Notes under the pieces: model-generated
Told to the model about the DNA's origin: nothing
Seen by the model: the letters and a program-made list of their open reading frames with translations, nothing else
Databases searched by the model: none
From: Pauljensenia sp902373545
Lineage (GTDB): Bacteria; Actinomycetota; Actinomycetes; Actinomycetales; Actinomycetaceae
Length of the DNA stretch: 11,144 nucleotides
Reading direction: 5' to 3'
Assembly (NCBI RefSeq): GCF_041432775.1
Contig: NZ_JAPWAG010000042.1
Location: 1 to 11,144, forward strand
Part shown: positions 1 through 6,045 of the stretch, piece by piece
Layout of the letters: each line of letters begins with the position of its first letter
Numbering within the stretch: position 1 is the stretch's first letter
Program-made: the position numbers and the translations under genes

Positions 1-173
1 GGGTTCTGCTGGTATCCGCCCTGCTGTGGGCCCTGCTGGTAGCCAGCCTGCTGCGGGTTCTGCTGGTATCCAGCCTGCTGCTGACCCTGTTGCGGGTTCT
101 GCTGGTATCCACCCTGCTGCGGGTTCTGCTGGTATCCACCCTGCTGCTGGCCCTGCAGGTAGCCGCCCTGCTG
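1..173. repeat. 27-bp tandem repeat encoding nonapeptides
   Basis: Units of 27 bp begin at about 1, 28, 55, 94, 121 and 148. A 12-bp partial unit is inserted at 82-93. The units at 94-120 and 121-147 are identical at the nucleotide level, and the others differ at a few positions. The period is a multiple of three, so unit gain or loss keeps the minus-strand gene in frame. Confidence 0.85.
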
Positions 174-251
174 GTATCCGCGCGGGTTGTATCCACCCAT
201 CGGCGGACGCTGATAGGGCTGGCCATTGTGGGGCGGGAATTGGGCGCTCAT
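1..251 (-). CDS. N-terminal part of Q/G/Y/N/P-repeat protein (partial)
   Basis: The reading frame starts with ATG at 251-249 on the minus strand and stays open to the window edge, giving 83 codons. It is preceded by AGGAAG about six bases upstream of the ATG, a good ribosome binding site. After a leader (MSAQFPPHNGQPYQRPPMGG) the chain is almost entirely nonapeptide repeats of the type GYQQNPQQG, with variants QQGPQQG and QQNPQQA. No membrane segment or catalytic motif lies in the visible part. Such Q/G/Y/P-rich N-terminal tails are common in actinobacterial membrane proteins, where they precede small membrane domains (for example RDD or DUF4190-like). That kinship is only a guess here because the informative C-terminus is outside the window. 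It is transcribed divergently from the ATP-grasp gene. Confidence 0.75.
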   Translation of the reverse strand, partial: MSAQFPPHNGQPYQRPPMGGYNPRGYQQGGYLQGQQQGGYQQNPQQGGYQQNPQQGQQQAGYQQNPQQAGYQQGPQQGGYQQN

Positions 252-271
252 GGTGGACTTCCTGTAGGTGA

Positions 272-300
272 GTCAAGTCTCAGGGATCGTTCTGTATCCT
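272..300 (+). promoter_or_regulatory. Possible promoter of the ATP-grasp gene
   Basis: GTCAAG at 272-277 and TATCCT at 295-300 are separated by 17 bases, a weak sigma70-like pair. Transcription would start near 307, about 15 bases before the ATG at 322, giving a very short leader. The complementary strand of the same stretch contains TAGGAT, a possible -10 for the divergent repeat gene, so the two promoters may overlap. This is inferred from sequence pattern only. Confidence 0.3.
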
Positions 301-321
301 ACCAGGCGCTAGGCTTGGGGC

Positions 322-1599
322 ATGACGATCGACTACCTGACCCGGCCTCGTCCGCTTTCTCCTCGCCAGGACATCCTCCCCGTGATCATCGGAGGAGACT
401 TCGGCGTCTACGGAATCGGCCGCTGTTTCAATGAAGCTTTTGGATGTCGCTGCATCTGCGTGGGGTCCCAGCCGACCGAATCGATTACACGGTCACACTT
501 TTTCGATGTTCGTCATGTGAGCGCCCACGCGACGGATGCGCAGCTGCTCGACACGCTCATGACGATCGCGGGGGAGCATCCCGACAAGAAGCTCATCCTC
601 ATGGCGAACCACGACATTTTCTCCGCGTTCGTGGCACGCAACATGGACAAGCTGTCGCGACACTACGCGCTGCCCTTCCCGAACCTGGAGGTCATGAACC
701 GCCTGACGGATAAGGCCGAGTTTGCCCGCGCCTGTGAGCGCGCCGGCATTGACACCCCCGGCACGGTCGTCGTCGACTTCTCCGACGCGACGAACGAGGC
801 CTGGGTTGCCCCGGAGATTCCCTTCACGTTCCCCGTGGTGGCCAAGGCGGCCAACGGTGAGCCCTACGACGTTCTCGAGTTCGAGGGCAAGCGCAAGATC
901 TGGTTTATCGACACGCCCGCCGAGCTGGCCAAGCTGTGGGAGACCCTCAAGAAGGCGGGCTTCCGCGACACCTTCCTGGTTCAGGAGCTCGTTCCCGGCG
1001 ACAATACGGCGATGCGTTCCATCACCGCGTACGTCGACTCGCGCGGCGAGGTCACCCTCATCGGTTCTGCCCGCGTGCTCCTGGAGGACCACGCGCCGAC
1101 CATGATCGGCAACCCCGTCGCCATGATCACCGAGGACTTCCCGCAGCTGTGGGCGGACGCATGCGCGCTGCTGACCGAGAACGGCTATCGGGGATTCGCG
1201 AACTTTGACGTCAAAATCGATCCGCGCGATGGGCGCGCCCTGTTCTTCGAGGTCAACCCGCGTATCGGCCGCAACAACTGGTACATGGCCGCCGCGGGCG
1301 CCAATCCCATGATCCCCATGGTGGCCGACCTCATCGACGGCCAGGCCTGCGAGCAGACCCAGGCCACCGACGAGATCCTCTACACGCTGGTTCCCGACTC
1401 GCTGCTCCTGCGCTACATCACCGACTCCGACCTGCGCGGCCGCGTCAAGCGCATCATCCGCGAGGGACGTCGCTTTGACCTGCTTCTGAACCCCACCGAA
1501 AAAGACCTGCGCCGCAACCTCATCGTGTGGCTCCAGAAGCAGAATCACCGCCGTAAGTTCGCGCGTTATTACCCCGAGCCGACCGAGACCTCGTACTGA
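322..1599 (+). CDS. ATP-grasp ligase, D-aspartate ligase (Aslfm)-like
   Basis: The 425-residue protein is an ATP-grasp carboxylate-amine ligase. An N-terminal Rossmann-like pre-ATP-grasp part carries IIGGDFGVYGIGRCFNEAFG at 22-41. An ATP-binding strand with a lysine lies at 171-177 (PVVAKAA), followed by VQELVPGDNTAMR at 220-232. FANFDVKIDPRDG at 292-304 and FFEVNPRIGRN at 308-318 hold the Mg2+-ligand Glu/Asn residues. Order, spacing and length resemble, from memory, Enterococcus faecium Aslfm. That cytosolic enzyme activates the beta-carboxyl of D-Asp with ATP and couples it to the Lys side chain of the peptidoglycan precursor. Here the added residue could be D-Asp or D-Glu, because Actinomycetaceae often have an acidic D-amino acid in the bridge. 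The ATG at 322 has no clean ribosome binding site. GTG at 381 is an alternative but would begin inside the first beta strand. The FemAB-type neighbour downstream supports a cell-wall role. The ATP-grasp fold is secure, but the substrate is inferred. Confidence 0.85.
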   Translation: MTIDYLTRPRPLSPRQDILPVIIGGDFGVYGIGRCFNEAFGCRCICVGSQPTESITRSHFFDVRHVSAHATDAQLLDTLMTIAGEHPDKKLILMANHDIFSAFVARNMDKLSRHYALPFPNLEVMNRLTDKAEFARACERAGIDTPGTVVVDFSDATNEAWVAPEIPFTFPVVAKAANGEPYDVLEFEGKRKIWFIDTPAELAKLWETLKKAGFRDTFLVQELVPGDNTAMRSITAYVDSRGEVTLIGSARVLLEDHAPTMIGNPVAMITEDFPQLWADACALLTENGYRGFANFDVKIDPRDGRALFFEVNPRIGRNNWYMAAAGANPMIPMVADLIDGQACEQTQATDEILYTLVPDSLLLRYITDSDLRGRVKRIIREGRRFDLLLNPTEKDLRRNLIVWLQKQNHRRKFARYYPEPTETSY

Positions 1600-1620
1600 G
1601 ACGAACCGCCCGCTCGCACG

Positions 1621-1657
1621 GCCCCCGTCGCCGGGCCACGGCCTCGTCGATGGGGGC
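1621..1657 (+). terminator. GC-rich hairpin after the ATP-grasp gene
   Basis: The arm at 1621-1630 (GCCCCCGTCG) pairs with 1648-1657 (CGATGGGGGC) over ten base pairs, with one G-U pair. The loop at 1631-1647 contains a smaller GGCC/GGCC pairing. It lies 21 bases after the stop codon. No U-run follows, which is common for actinobacterial terminators but leaves the call uncertain. It may instead attenuate transcription or stabilise the mRNA end. Confidence 0.45.
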
Positions 1658-1674
1658 AGGGCCCCTGCTAGACT
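1646..1674 (+). promoter_or_regulatory. Possible promoter of the FemAB-type gene
   Basis: TAGACT at 1669-1674 is a plausible -10 hexamer, with GTCGAT at 1646-1651 as a weak -35 at 17-base spacing. A short inverted repeat, GCAGG (1656-1660) and CCTGC (1664-1668), sits in the spacer. Transcription would start near 1681, about 27 bases before the ATG at 1708. The ribosome binding site GAGGA is at 1699-1703. Pattern evidence only. Confidence 0.35.
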
Positions 1675-1707
1675 GACCACCGAAACTTTCGACAAACCGA
1701 GGACACC

Positions 1708-2733
1708 ATGACGACCACCTCACTTGTGCCCATCTCTCAAGAAGACAAGACCGCCGCTGTCTCCGGCTTCCAGGACCGCTCCCTTCCCATCGAACAGACC
1801 TGCGTGTGGGAGACCTTTGAGAAGTCGCAGGGTCATGGCGTGTGGGGACGCTACGCGTGGTGCGAGGATGACACCAAGGTCGCCTTCATCACCCTCTACA
1901 AGTACGCGATGCGCGGCGTGCACTACCTGTGGGCCAAGTGGGGACCCGCGTGGGTCAAGGAGGCCACCCCCGAGCGGGAGGCCGCGCTGCGCGCCGACCT
2001 GCTCGCAGAAATCCACAAGCGCGACAAGTCCGTCGCCTTCGTGCGCCTGCACGCTATCTACCAGCACCCCGACCTGGTGATGCCGCTGCAGACCATCTCT
2101 TACGACCGCACCGTCGTCATCGACACCTCCGGCAAGACCGAGGACGCGATCCTGGCGACCATGACCAAGTCTGGTAAGCGCTCGATCCGCTCCGGCTTGA
2201 AGAAGGGCAAGGCCGAGGGCGTCACCTTCCACGAGGACACGGCCAAAGCGGCCGAGGTCATCGACGAGTACTACGCCGTCATGGAGGAGACTGCCGAGCG
2301 CGACGGGTTCCGTCCTCACCCCAAGGACTACTACATGAGCCTGCTCACCACGCTCGGCCCCAAGCATGCGCGCATCTTCTCCATGCGCGACGCCGACGGC
2401 AACATCCTGTGCTGGGACTTCTGCCTGGTCGAGGGCATCCGCGCCCAGGCCGAGTACGGCGCCTCCACCGAGGCCGGCCGACGCCTGCGTCAGCCTCCGG
2501 TCCTTGACTTCCTGGCCGCCGAATTCCTGGCGCGCGACGGCGTGCGTGAATTCGACCTGATGGGTGCGCACTCGCCGCGCTGCCCCGATCTGTACAGCGT
2601 CGGCAAGTACAAGAGCGCCTTCGCCTCGCACTACACGGACGTGCCCGGCGGCTGGGACATGCCCGTCAAGAAGGCCACCTACCGTGCTCTGACCGCCGCC
2701 AAAGCGGTGAAGGACTGGCGCGCCCGCTCCTGA
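1708..2733 (+). CDS. FemAB/FemX-family peptidoglycan bridge aminoacyltransferase
   Basis: The 341-residue protein has the FemAB (tandem GNAT-like) pattern. The N-terminal half ends in YDRTVVID at 132-139, followed by the basic segment SGKRSIRSGLKKGKAEGV at 155-172. The C-terminal domain has ARIFSMRDADGNILCWDF at 221-238, AEYGAS at 248-253, PPVLDFLAAEFLARDGVREFDLMG at 263-286, and GKYKSAFA at 299-306 before a final WDMP. Its length is close to single-chain FemX of Weissella (about 335 residues), and it appears to lack the coiled-coil arm of staphylococcal FemA/B. Family members take an amino acid from aminoacyl-tRNA and add it to the side chain of the third stem-peptide residue, on lipid II or the nucleotide precursor at the inner membrane face. 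Which amino acid is moved cannot be read from sequence; L-Lys, L-Orn, L-Ala and Gly are all possible. GAGGA at 1699-1703 fixes the start. It follows the Aslfm-like gene by 108 bases. Confidence 0.85.
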   Translation: MTTTSLVPISQEDKTAAVSGFQDRSLPIEQTCVWETFEKSQGHGVWGRYAWCEDDTKVAFITLYKYAMRGVHYLWAKWGPAWVKEATPEREAALRADLLAEIHKRDKSVAFVRLHAIYQHPDLVMPLQTISYDRTVVIDTSGKTEDAILATMTKSGKRSIRSGLKKGKAEGVTFHEDTAKAAEVIDEYYAVMEETAERDGFRPHPKDYYMSLLTTLGPKHARIFSMRDADGNILCWDFCLVEGIRAQAEYGASTEAGRRLRQPPVLDFLAAEFLARDGVREFDLMGAHSPRCPDLYSVGKYKSAFASHYTDVPGGWDMPVKKATYRALTAAKAVKDWRARS

Positions 2734-2761
2734 AGGGCGCCCTCACCAGGGATAGAATCCC
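2730..2761 (+). promoter_or_regulatory. Possible thrS operon promoter with overlapping hairpin
   Basis: TAGAAT at 2753-2758 is a good -10 hexamer. CTGAAG at 2730-2735 is a weak -35 at 17-base spacing. A 5-bp inverted repeat, GGGAT (2749-2753) and ATCCC (2757-2761), surrounds the -10, and a 10-bp palindrome (AGGGCGCCCT, 2734-2743) lies in the spacer; either could be a protein-binding site. Transcription would start near 2765, leaving a 40-base leader. That is too short for a T-box, and I see no T-box motif. Confidence 0.4.
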
Positions 2762-2804
2762 ACTAGCAACATACGCTCTCGAAGGAATCAAACAAGGAGA
2801 CACC

Positions 2805-4838
2805 GTGCCCGACATCTCGCTCGTCATCGACGGAGAAAACCAGACCGTACCGGCGGGGACCACGGGCACGACGTGGTTCGACAAGGCCCGCGACGTCGTC
2901 GCCATCAAGGTCGACGGCGAACCTCGTGACCTCGCCACTGCCTTCGAAGAGGGCACGGCCGTCGAGGCCATCACCCTGGCCAGCGAGGACGGCCTGAACA
3001 TCCTGCGTCACAGCGCGACCCACGTGCTCGCGCAGGCCGTTCAGGACGTCTTCCCCGACGTGAACCTCGGCATCGGCCCCTTCATCACCGACGGCTTCTA
3101 CTACGACTTCGGCAACATCGACGCTGTCACCCCCGAGCTGCTGCGCGACCTCGAGAAGCGCATGAAGCGCATCATCAAGGAGGGGCAGCGCTTCGTGCGC
3201 CGCGAGATCTCCGAGGACGAGGCCGTGGTTGAGCTGGCTGATCAGCCGTACAAGCTCGAGCTCGTCACCACGAAGGGCAAGGGCGCCGAGGGCGCGTCCG
3301 TCGAGGTCGGCGGCGCGACGCTCACCATGTACGACAACGTGCGCCGCGACGGCTCGGTGGCCTGGAGGGACCTGTGCCGCGGCCCCCACCTGCCCTCCAC
3401 CAAGCTCATCGGCAACGGCTTCGCGCTGACCAAGGCCTCGGCCGCCTACTGGAAGGGCGACCAGTCCAACGATCAGCTCCAGCGCATCTACGGCACCGCC
3501 TGGGCCTCCAAGGAAGACCTCGTCGCCTACCAGGAGCGCATCAAGGAAGCCGAGCGCCGCGACCACCGACGCCTCGGCGCCGAGCTGGACCTGTACTCCT
3601 TCCCCGAGGAGATCGGCCCCGGCCTCGTTGTCTTCCATCCCAAGGGTGGCATCCTGCGCCACGAGATCGAGTCCTACGTGACCGACCGTCATAAGAAGGC
3701 CGGTTTCGACTTCGTGCACACCCCGGAGATCTCCAAGGGCGGACTCTTCCACACGTCGGGTCACCTGCCCTACTACGCGGACACGATGTTCCCGCCCATG
3801 CTCGTCGACGAAGAACGCGACGAGGAGGGCAACGTCACTAAGGCAGGCCAGGAGTACTACCTCAAGGCCATGAACTGCCCGATGCACAACCTCATCTTCC
3901 GCTCGCGCGGCCGTTCCTACCGTGAGCTGCCCCTGCGCTTCTACGAGCTGGGCCACGACTACCGGTACGAGAAGAGTGGCGTCGTCCACGGCCTGACCCG
4001 CATGCGCGGCTTCACGCAGGACGACTCGCACACGTACTGCACCCCGGAGCAGGCCTCGGAGGAGATCCGCACGCAGATCGAGTTCTTCCTGTCGATCCTG
4101 TCGGCTTTCGGCCTCAAGGACTTCTACCTCGAGCTGTCCACGCGCGACGAGGACGGCAAGAAGAAGGACAAGTTCATCGGTTCGGACGAAGACTGGGCGG
4201 CTGCCACGAAGGCCCTCGAAGACGCCTGCGCCGCGACCGGCCTTGATCTCGTTCCCGATCCGGGCGGCGCCGCCTTCTACGGCCCCAAGGTCTCCGTGCA
4301 GGTCAAGGATGCGATCGGCCGCACCTGGCAGATGTCGACCATTCAGTACGACTTCAACCAGCCCGAGCGCTTCGACCTGGAGTACACGGCAGCCGACGGC
4401 TCCCGCCAGCGCCCCGTCATGATCCACTCCGCGAAGCTGGGGTCTGTCGAGCGCTTCATCGGCGTCCTCACCGAGCACTACGCGGGCGCGTTCCCGGCGT
4501 GGCTCTCGCCCGTCCAGGTCCGCCTCATCCCCGTCGCCGAGGCCTTCGACGGCTACGTTAAGGACGTCGCCGCCAAGCTGCGCGAGCGTGGCGTGCGCGT
4601 CGAGACCGACCTGTCGGACGATCGCTTCGGCAAGAAGATCCGCAACGCCTCCAAGGACAAGATCCCCTTCACGCTCATCGCCGGCGGCGAGGACGTCGAG
4701 GCCGGGGCCGTGTCCTTCCGTCTGCGTGACGGCTCGCAGCACAACGGCGTCGCCGTTGATCGCGCGGTCGAGCTGATCGTGTCGCACATCGAGCAGCGCA
4801 ACAACGCCGACCAGATCGACGGCCTCGACGAGGCGTGA
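2805..4838 (+). CDS. thrS: Threonyl-tRNA synthetase
   Basis: This is a full-length class II threonyl-tRNA synthetase of 677 residues, which charges tRNA-Thr in the cytoplasm. Domains in order are a TGS domain (about 1-62), the editing domain with H69-x3-H73 and C191/H195 (WRDLCRGPHLPST), the class II catalytic core (about 265-565) and the anticodon-binding domain (about 568-665). The catalytic zinc ligands are C358 (AMNCPMH), H409 (DDSH) and H541 (MIHS). Motif 2 lies around LPLRFYELGHDYRYE (375-389), and motif 3 has GSVERFIG (546-553). The segment after zinc ligand H541 reads HSAKLGS, where other ThrRSs I recall read HRA(I/L)(L/F)GS; the catalytic Arg of motif 3 is intact. The start is GTG at 2805 with AAGGAGA at 2794-2800. 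It heads the operon, and its stop overlaps the next start by four bases. Linkage of thrS to a HIT gene and the PI-lipid genes is known from mycobacteria. Confidence 0.97.
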   Translation: MPDISLVIDGENQTVPAGTTGTTWFDKARDVVAIKVDGEPRDLATAFEEGTAVEAITLASEDGLNILRHSATHVLAQAVQDVFPDVNLGIGPFITDGFYYDFGNIDAVTPELLRDLEKRMKRIIKEGQRFVRREISEDEAVVELADQPYKLELVTTKGKGAEGASVEVGGATLTMYDNVRRDGSVAWRDLCRGPHLPSTKLIGNGFALTKASAAYWKGDQSNDQLQRIYGTAWASKEDLVAYQERIKEAERRDHRRLGAELDLYSFPEEIGPGLVVFHPKGGILRHEIESYVTDRHKKAGFDFVHTPEISKGGLFHTSGHLPYYADTMFPPMLVDEERDEEGNVTKAGQEYYLKAMNCPMHNLIFRSRGRSYRELPLRFYELGHDYRYEKSGVVHGLTRMRGFTQDDSHTYCTPEQASEEIRTQIEFFLSILSAFGLKDFYLELSTRDEDGKKKDKFIGSDEDWAAATKALEDACAATGLDLVPDPGGAAFYGPKVSVQVKDAIGRTWQMSTIQYDFNQPERFDLEYTAADGSRQRPVMIHSAKLGSVERFIGVLTEHYAGAFPAWLSPVQVRLIPVAEAFDGYVKDVAAKLRERGVRVETDLSDDRFGKKIRNASKDKIPFTLIAGGEDVEAGAVSFRLRDGSQHNGVAVDRAVELIVSHIEQRNNADQIDGLDEA

Positions 4839-5419
4839 GCGATATGACGGAGCAGGGCACGCACACCGAACCGCTGCCCACCGAGGACGCCCGCGAGCTT
4901 GCGGGCGTCCCGGACGGCTTCGGTCGCTTCTGGACCCCGTACCGGATGGCCTACATCCACGGGGAGGGCAAGCCCGCCGATGCCTCGGATCGGACGTGTC
5001 CGTTCTGTAGCGCGCCGACAAAGGCCGACGATGAGGGGCTGATCGTCTTTCGGGGTGCCACCTGCTTCGTTCTCATGAACCTGTTTCCCTACAACTCCGG
5101 CCACCTGCTCGTGTGCCCGTACCGTCACGTGTCGGACTACACGGAGCTGACGAACGAGGAGCGCGTCGAGCTCGGCGACCTGACGGCCACCGCCATGCGC
5201 GTCTCGCGTGAGGTCGCCGGCCCGCACGGCTTCAACCTGGGCATGAACCAGGGTGAGGTCGCGGGGGCTGGCATTGCCGCGCACTTGCACCAGCACGTGG
5301 TGCCCCGGTGGGCAGGGGACGCGAACTTCCTGCCTATCATCGCGCGCACGAAGGCCGTGCCCGAGCTTCTTGAGGATGCTCGCGCCCGCCTCGCCGCCGC
5401 CTGGCCTCAGGAGGGCTGA
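4835..5419 (+). CDS. HIT-family protein, Ap4A phosphorylase-like
   Basis: The 194-residue protein carries the histidine triad H150-L-H152-Q-H154-V-V and the upstream HIT-fold segment NLFPYNSGHLLVCPYRH (82-98). A C55-x2-C58 pair (TCPFC) probably contributes to a structural zinc site. The opening RFWTPYRMAY, the HGFNLGMNQG segment and the overall length closely match, from memory, Mycobacterium tuberculosis Rv2613c. That protein is reported to phosphorolyse diadenosine tetraphosphate (Ap4A) to ADP and ATP and has the same genome position after thrS. Aminoacyl-tRNA synthetases make Ap4A as a side product, so co-transcription with thrS makes biochemical sense, though that link is inference. The GTG at 4835 gives a GTGA overlap with the thrS stop. 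ATG at 4844 is an alternative, lying ten bases after GAGG. Confidence 0.9.
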   Translation: MSDMTEQGTHTEPLPTEDARELAGVPDGFGRFWTPYRMAYIHGEGKPADASDRTCPFCSAPTKADDEGLIVFRGATCFVLMNLFPYNSGHLLVCPYRHVSDYTELTNEERVELGDLTATAMRVSREVAGPHGFNLGMNQGEVAGAGIAAHLHQHVVPRWAGDANFLPIIARTKAVPELLEDARARLAAAWPQEG

Positions 5420-6045
5420 TGCTCGGCAATCACGGTCGATCCATCACGAAGGCAATCTTTACGCCGCTCGCGCGCGTTCTTGCCCGTCTCGGAGTCACCC
5501 CCAACATGGTGACGGTCGCGGGCACGGTCGCGACGGTCGTCATCGCCGTCCTTTGTCTGCCGCAGGGCTGGATCTGGCAGGGGGCCATCGGCCTCGCCAT
5601 CGTCATGTTCGGCGATTCCGTCGACGGTACGCTGGCACGCATGACGACCGGCGGTACGCGCTTTGGCGCGTTCCTTGACTCCACCCTGGACCGTCTGGCC
5701 GACGGCGCGGTCTTCGGATCGCTGAGCGCCTACGCGGTCTTCCAGATGGCGGACTCGCCCGTGCGGACGTGGGCGATCATCGCCGGCATCTGCTCGATCG
5801 TCGGCGCTGCGGCCGTGCCGTATGCTCGCGCCCGCGCGGAGTCTGTCGGCGTCGTGGCCAAGCTCGGCATCGCCGAGCGCACCGATCGGCTCATCGTCGG
5901 CATGGGCAGCGCGACTCTTATGAGCGTGGGCCTGCCGCAGTGGGTGTTCGCGGTTGGCCTGACGTGGGTGGCGTTCGCGTCCTTCGTGACGGTGTGCCAG
6001 CGCATCTGGTTCACCGCGCGCCACATCGACGAGGGAGCCCAGTGA
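5419..6045 (+). CDS. pgsA: Phosphatidylinositol phosphate synthase (CDP-alcohol phosphatidyltransferase)
   Basis: The 208-residue membrane protein contains the complete CDP-alcohol phosphatidyltransferase signature: D66-x2-D69-G70-x2-A73-R74-x8-G83-x3-D87-x3-D91. These aspartates bind the divalent metals and CDP-diacylglycerol and activate the acceptor. Hydrophobic segments lie near 30-47, 52-65, 96-110, 117-134, 158-171 and 175-195, matching the six-helix fold. In actinobacteria the gene between the HIT gene and the PIM acyltransferase (Rv2612c, PgsA1) joins CDP-diacylglycerol to inositol-1-phosphate, giving phosphatidylinositol phosphate. It is the first step towards PI and PI mannosides in the plasma membrane. 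The specific substrate rests on gene context, because the signature is shared with phosphatidylglycerophosphate synthase. ATG at 5419 overlaps the preceding TGA by one base, and AGGAGG sits at 5409-5414. Confidence 0.92.
   Translation: MLGNHGRSITKAIFTPLARVLARLGVTPNMVTVAGTVATVVIAVLCLPQGWIWQGAIGLAIVMFGDSVDGTLARMTTGGTRFGAFLDSTLDRLADGAVFGSLSAYAVFQMADSPVRTWAIIAGICSIVGAAAVPYARARAESVGVVAKLGIAERTDRLIVGMGSATLMSVGLPQWVFAVGLTWVAFASFVTVCQRIWFTARHIDEGAQ

Noticed and set aside
26..434. Two plus-strand open frames over the N-terminal repeats and divergent region
   Set aside because: They are reverse-strand readings of the Q/G/Y repeat DNA and run across the promoter region into the ATP-grasp gene out of frame. 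The minus-strand frame has a start, a ribosome binding site and sensible composition.
493..1695. A 400-codon minus-strand open frame over the ATP-grasp gene
   Set aside because: It is a compositional shadow with Val/Gly/Asp/Arg bias and no motif, and the plus-strand frame has a coherent ATP-grasp fold.
2734..2804. T-box riboswitch upstream of thrS
   Set aside because: Only 71 bases separate the genes. There is no specifier stem, no T-box consensus and no antiterminator.
2763..5021. A 752-codon open frame on the minus strand antisense to thrS and the start of the HIT gene
   Set aside because: It is a shadow of high-GC coding DNA on the other strand. Its translation is Val/Leu/Asp/Gly-rich without any family motif, while the plus strand holds an unmistakable ThrRS.
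5769..6041. Upstream in-frame extension of the PIM acyltransferase
   Set aside because: It would overlap the PIP synthase by hundreds of bases and encodes Arg/His/Gly-rich sequence unlike the family. GTG at 6042 has a good ribosome binding site and the operon-style GTGA overlap.
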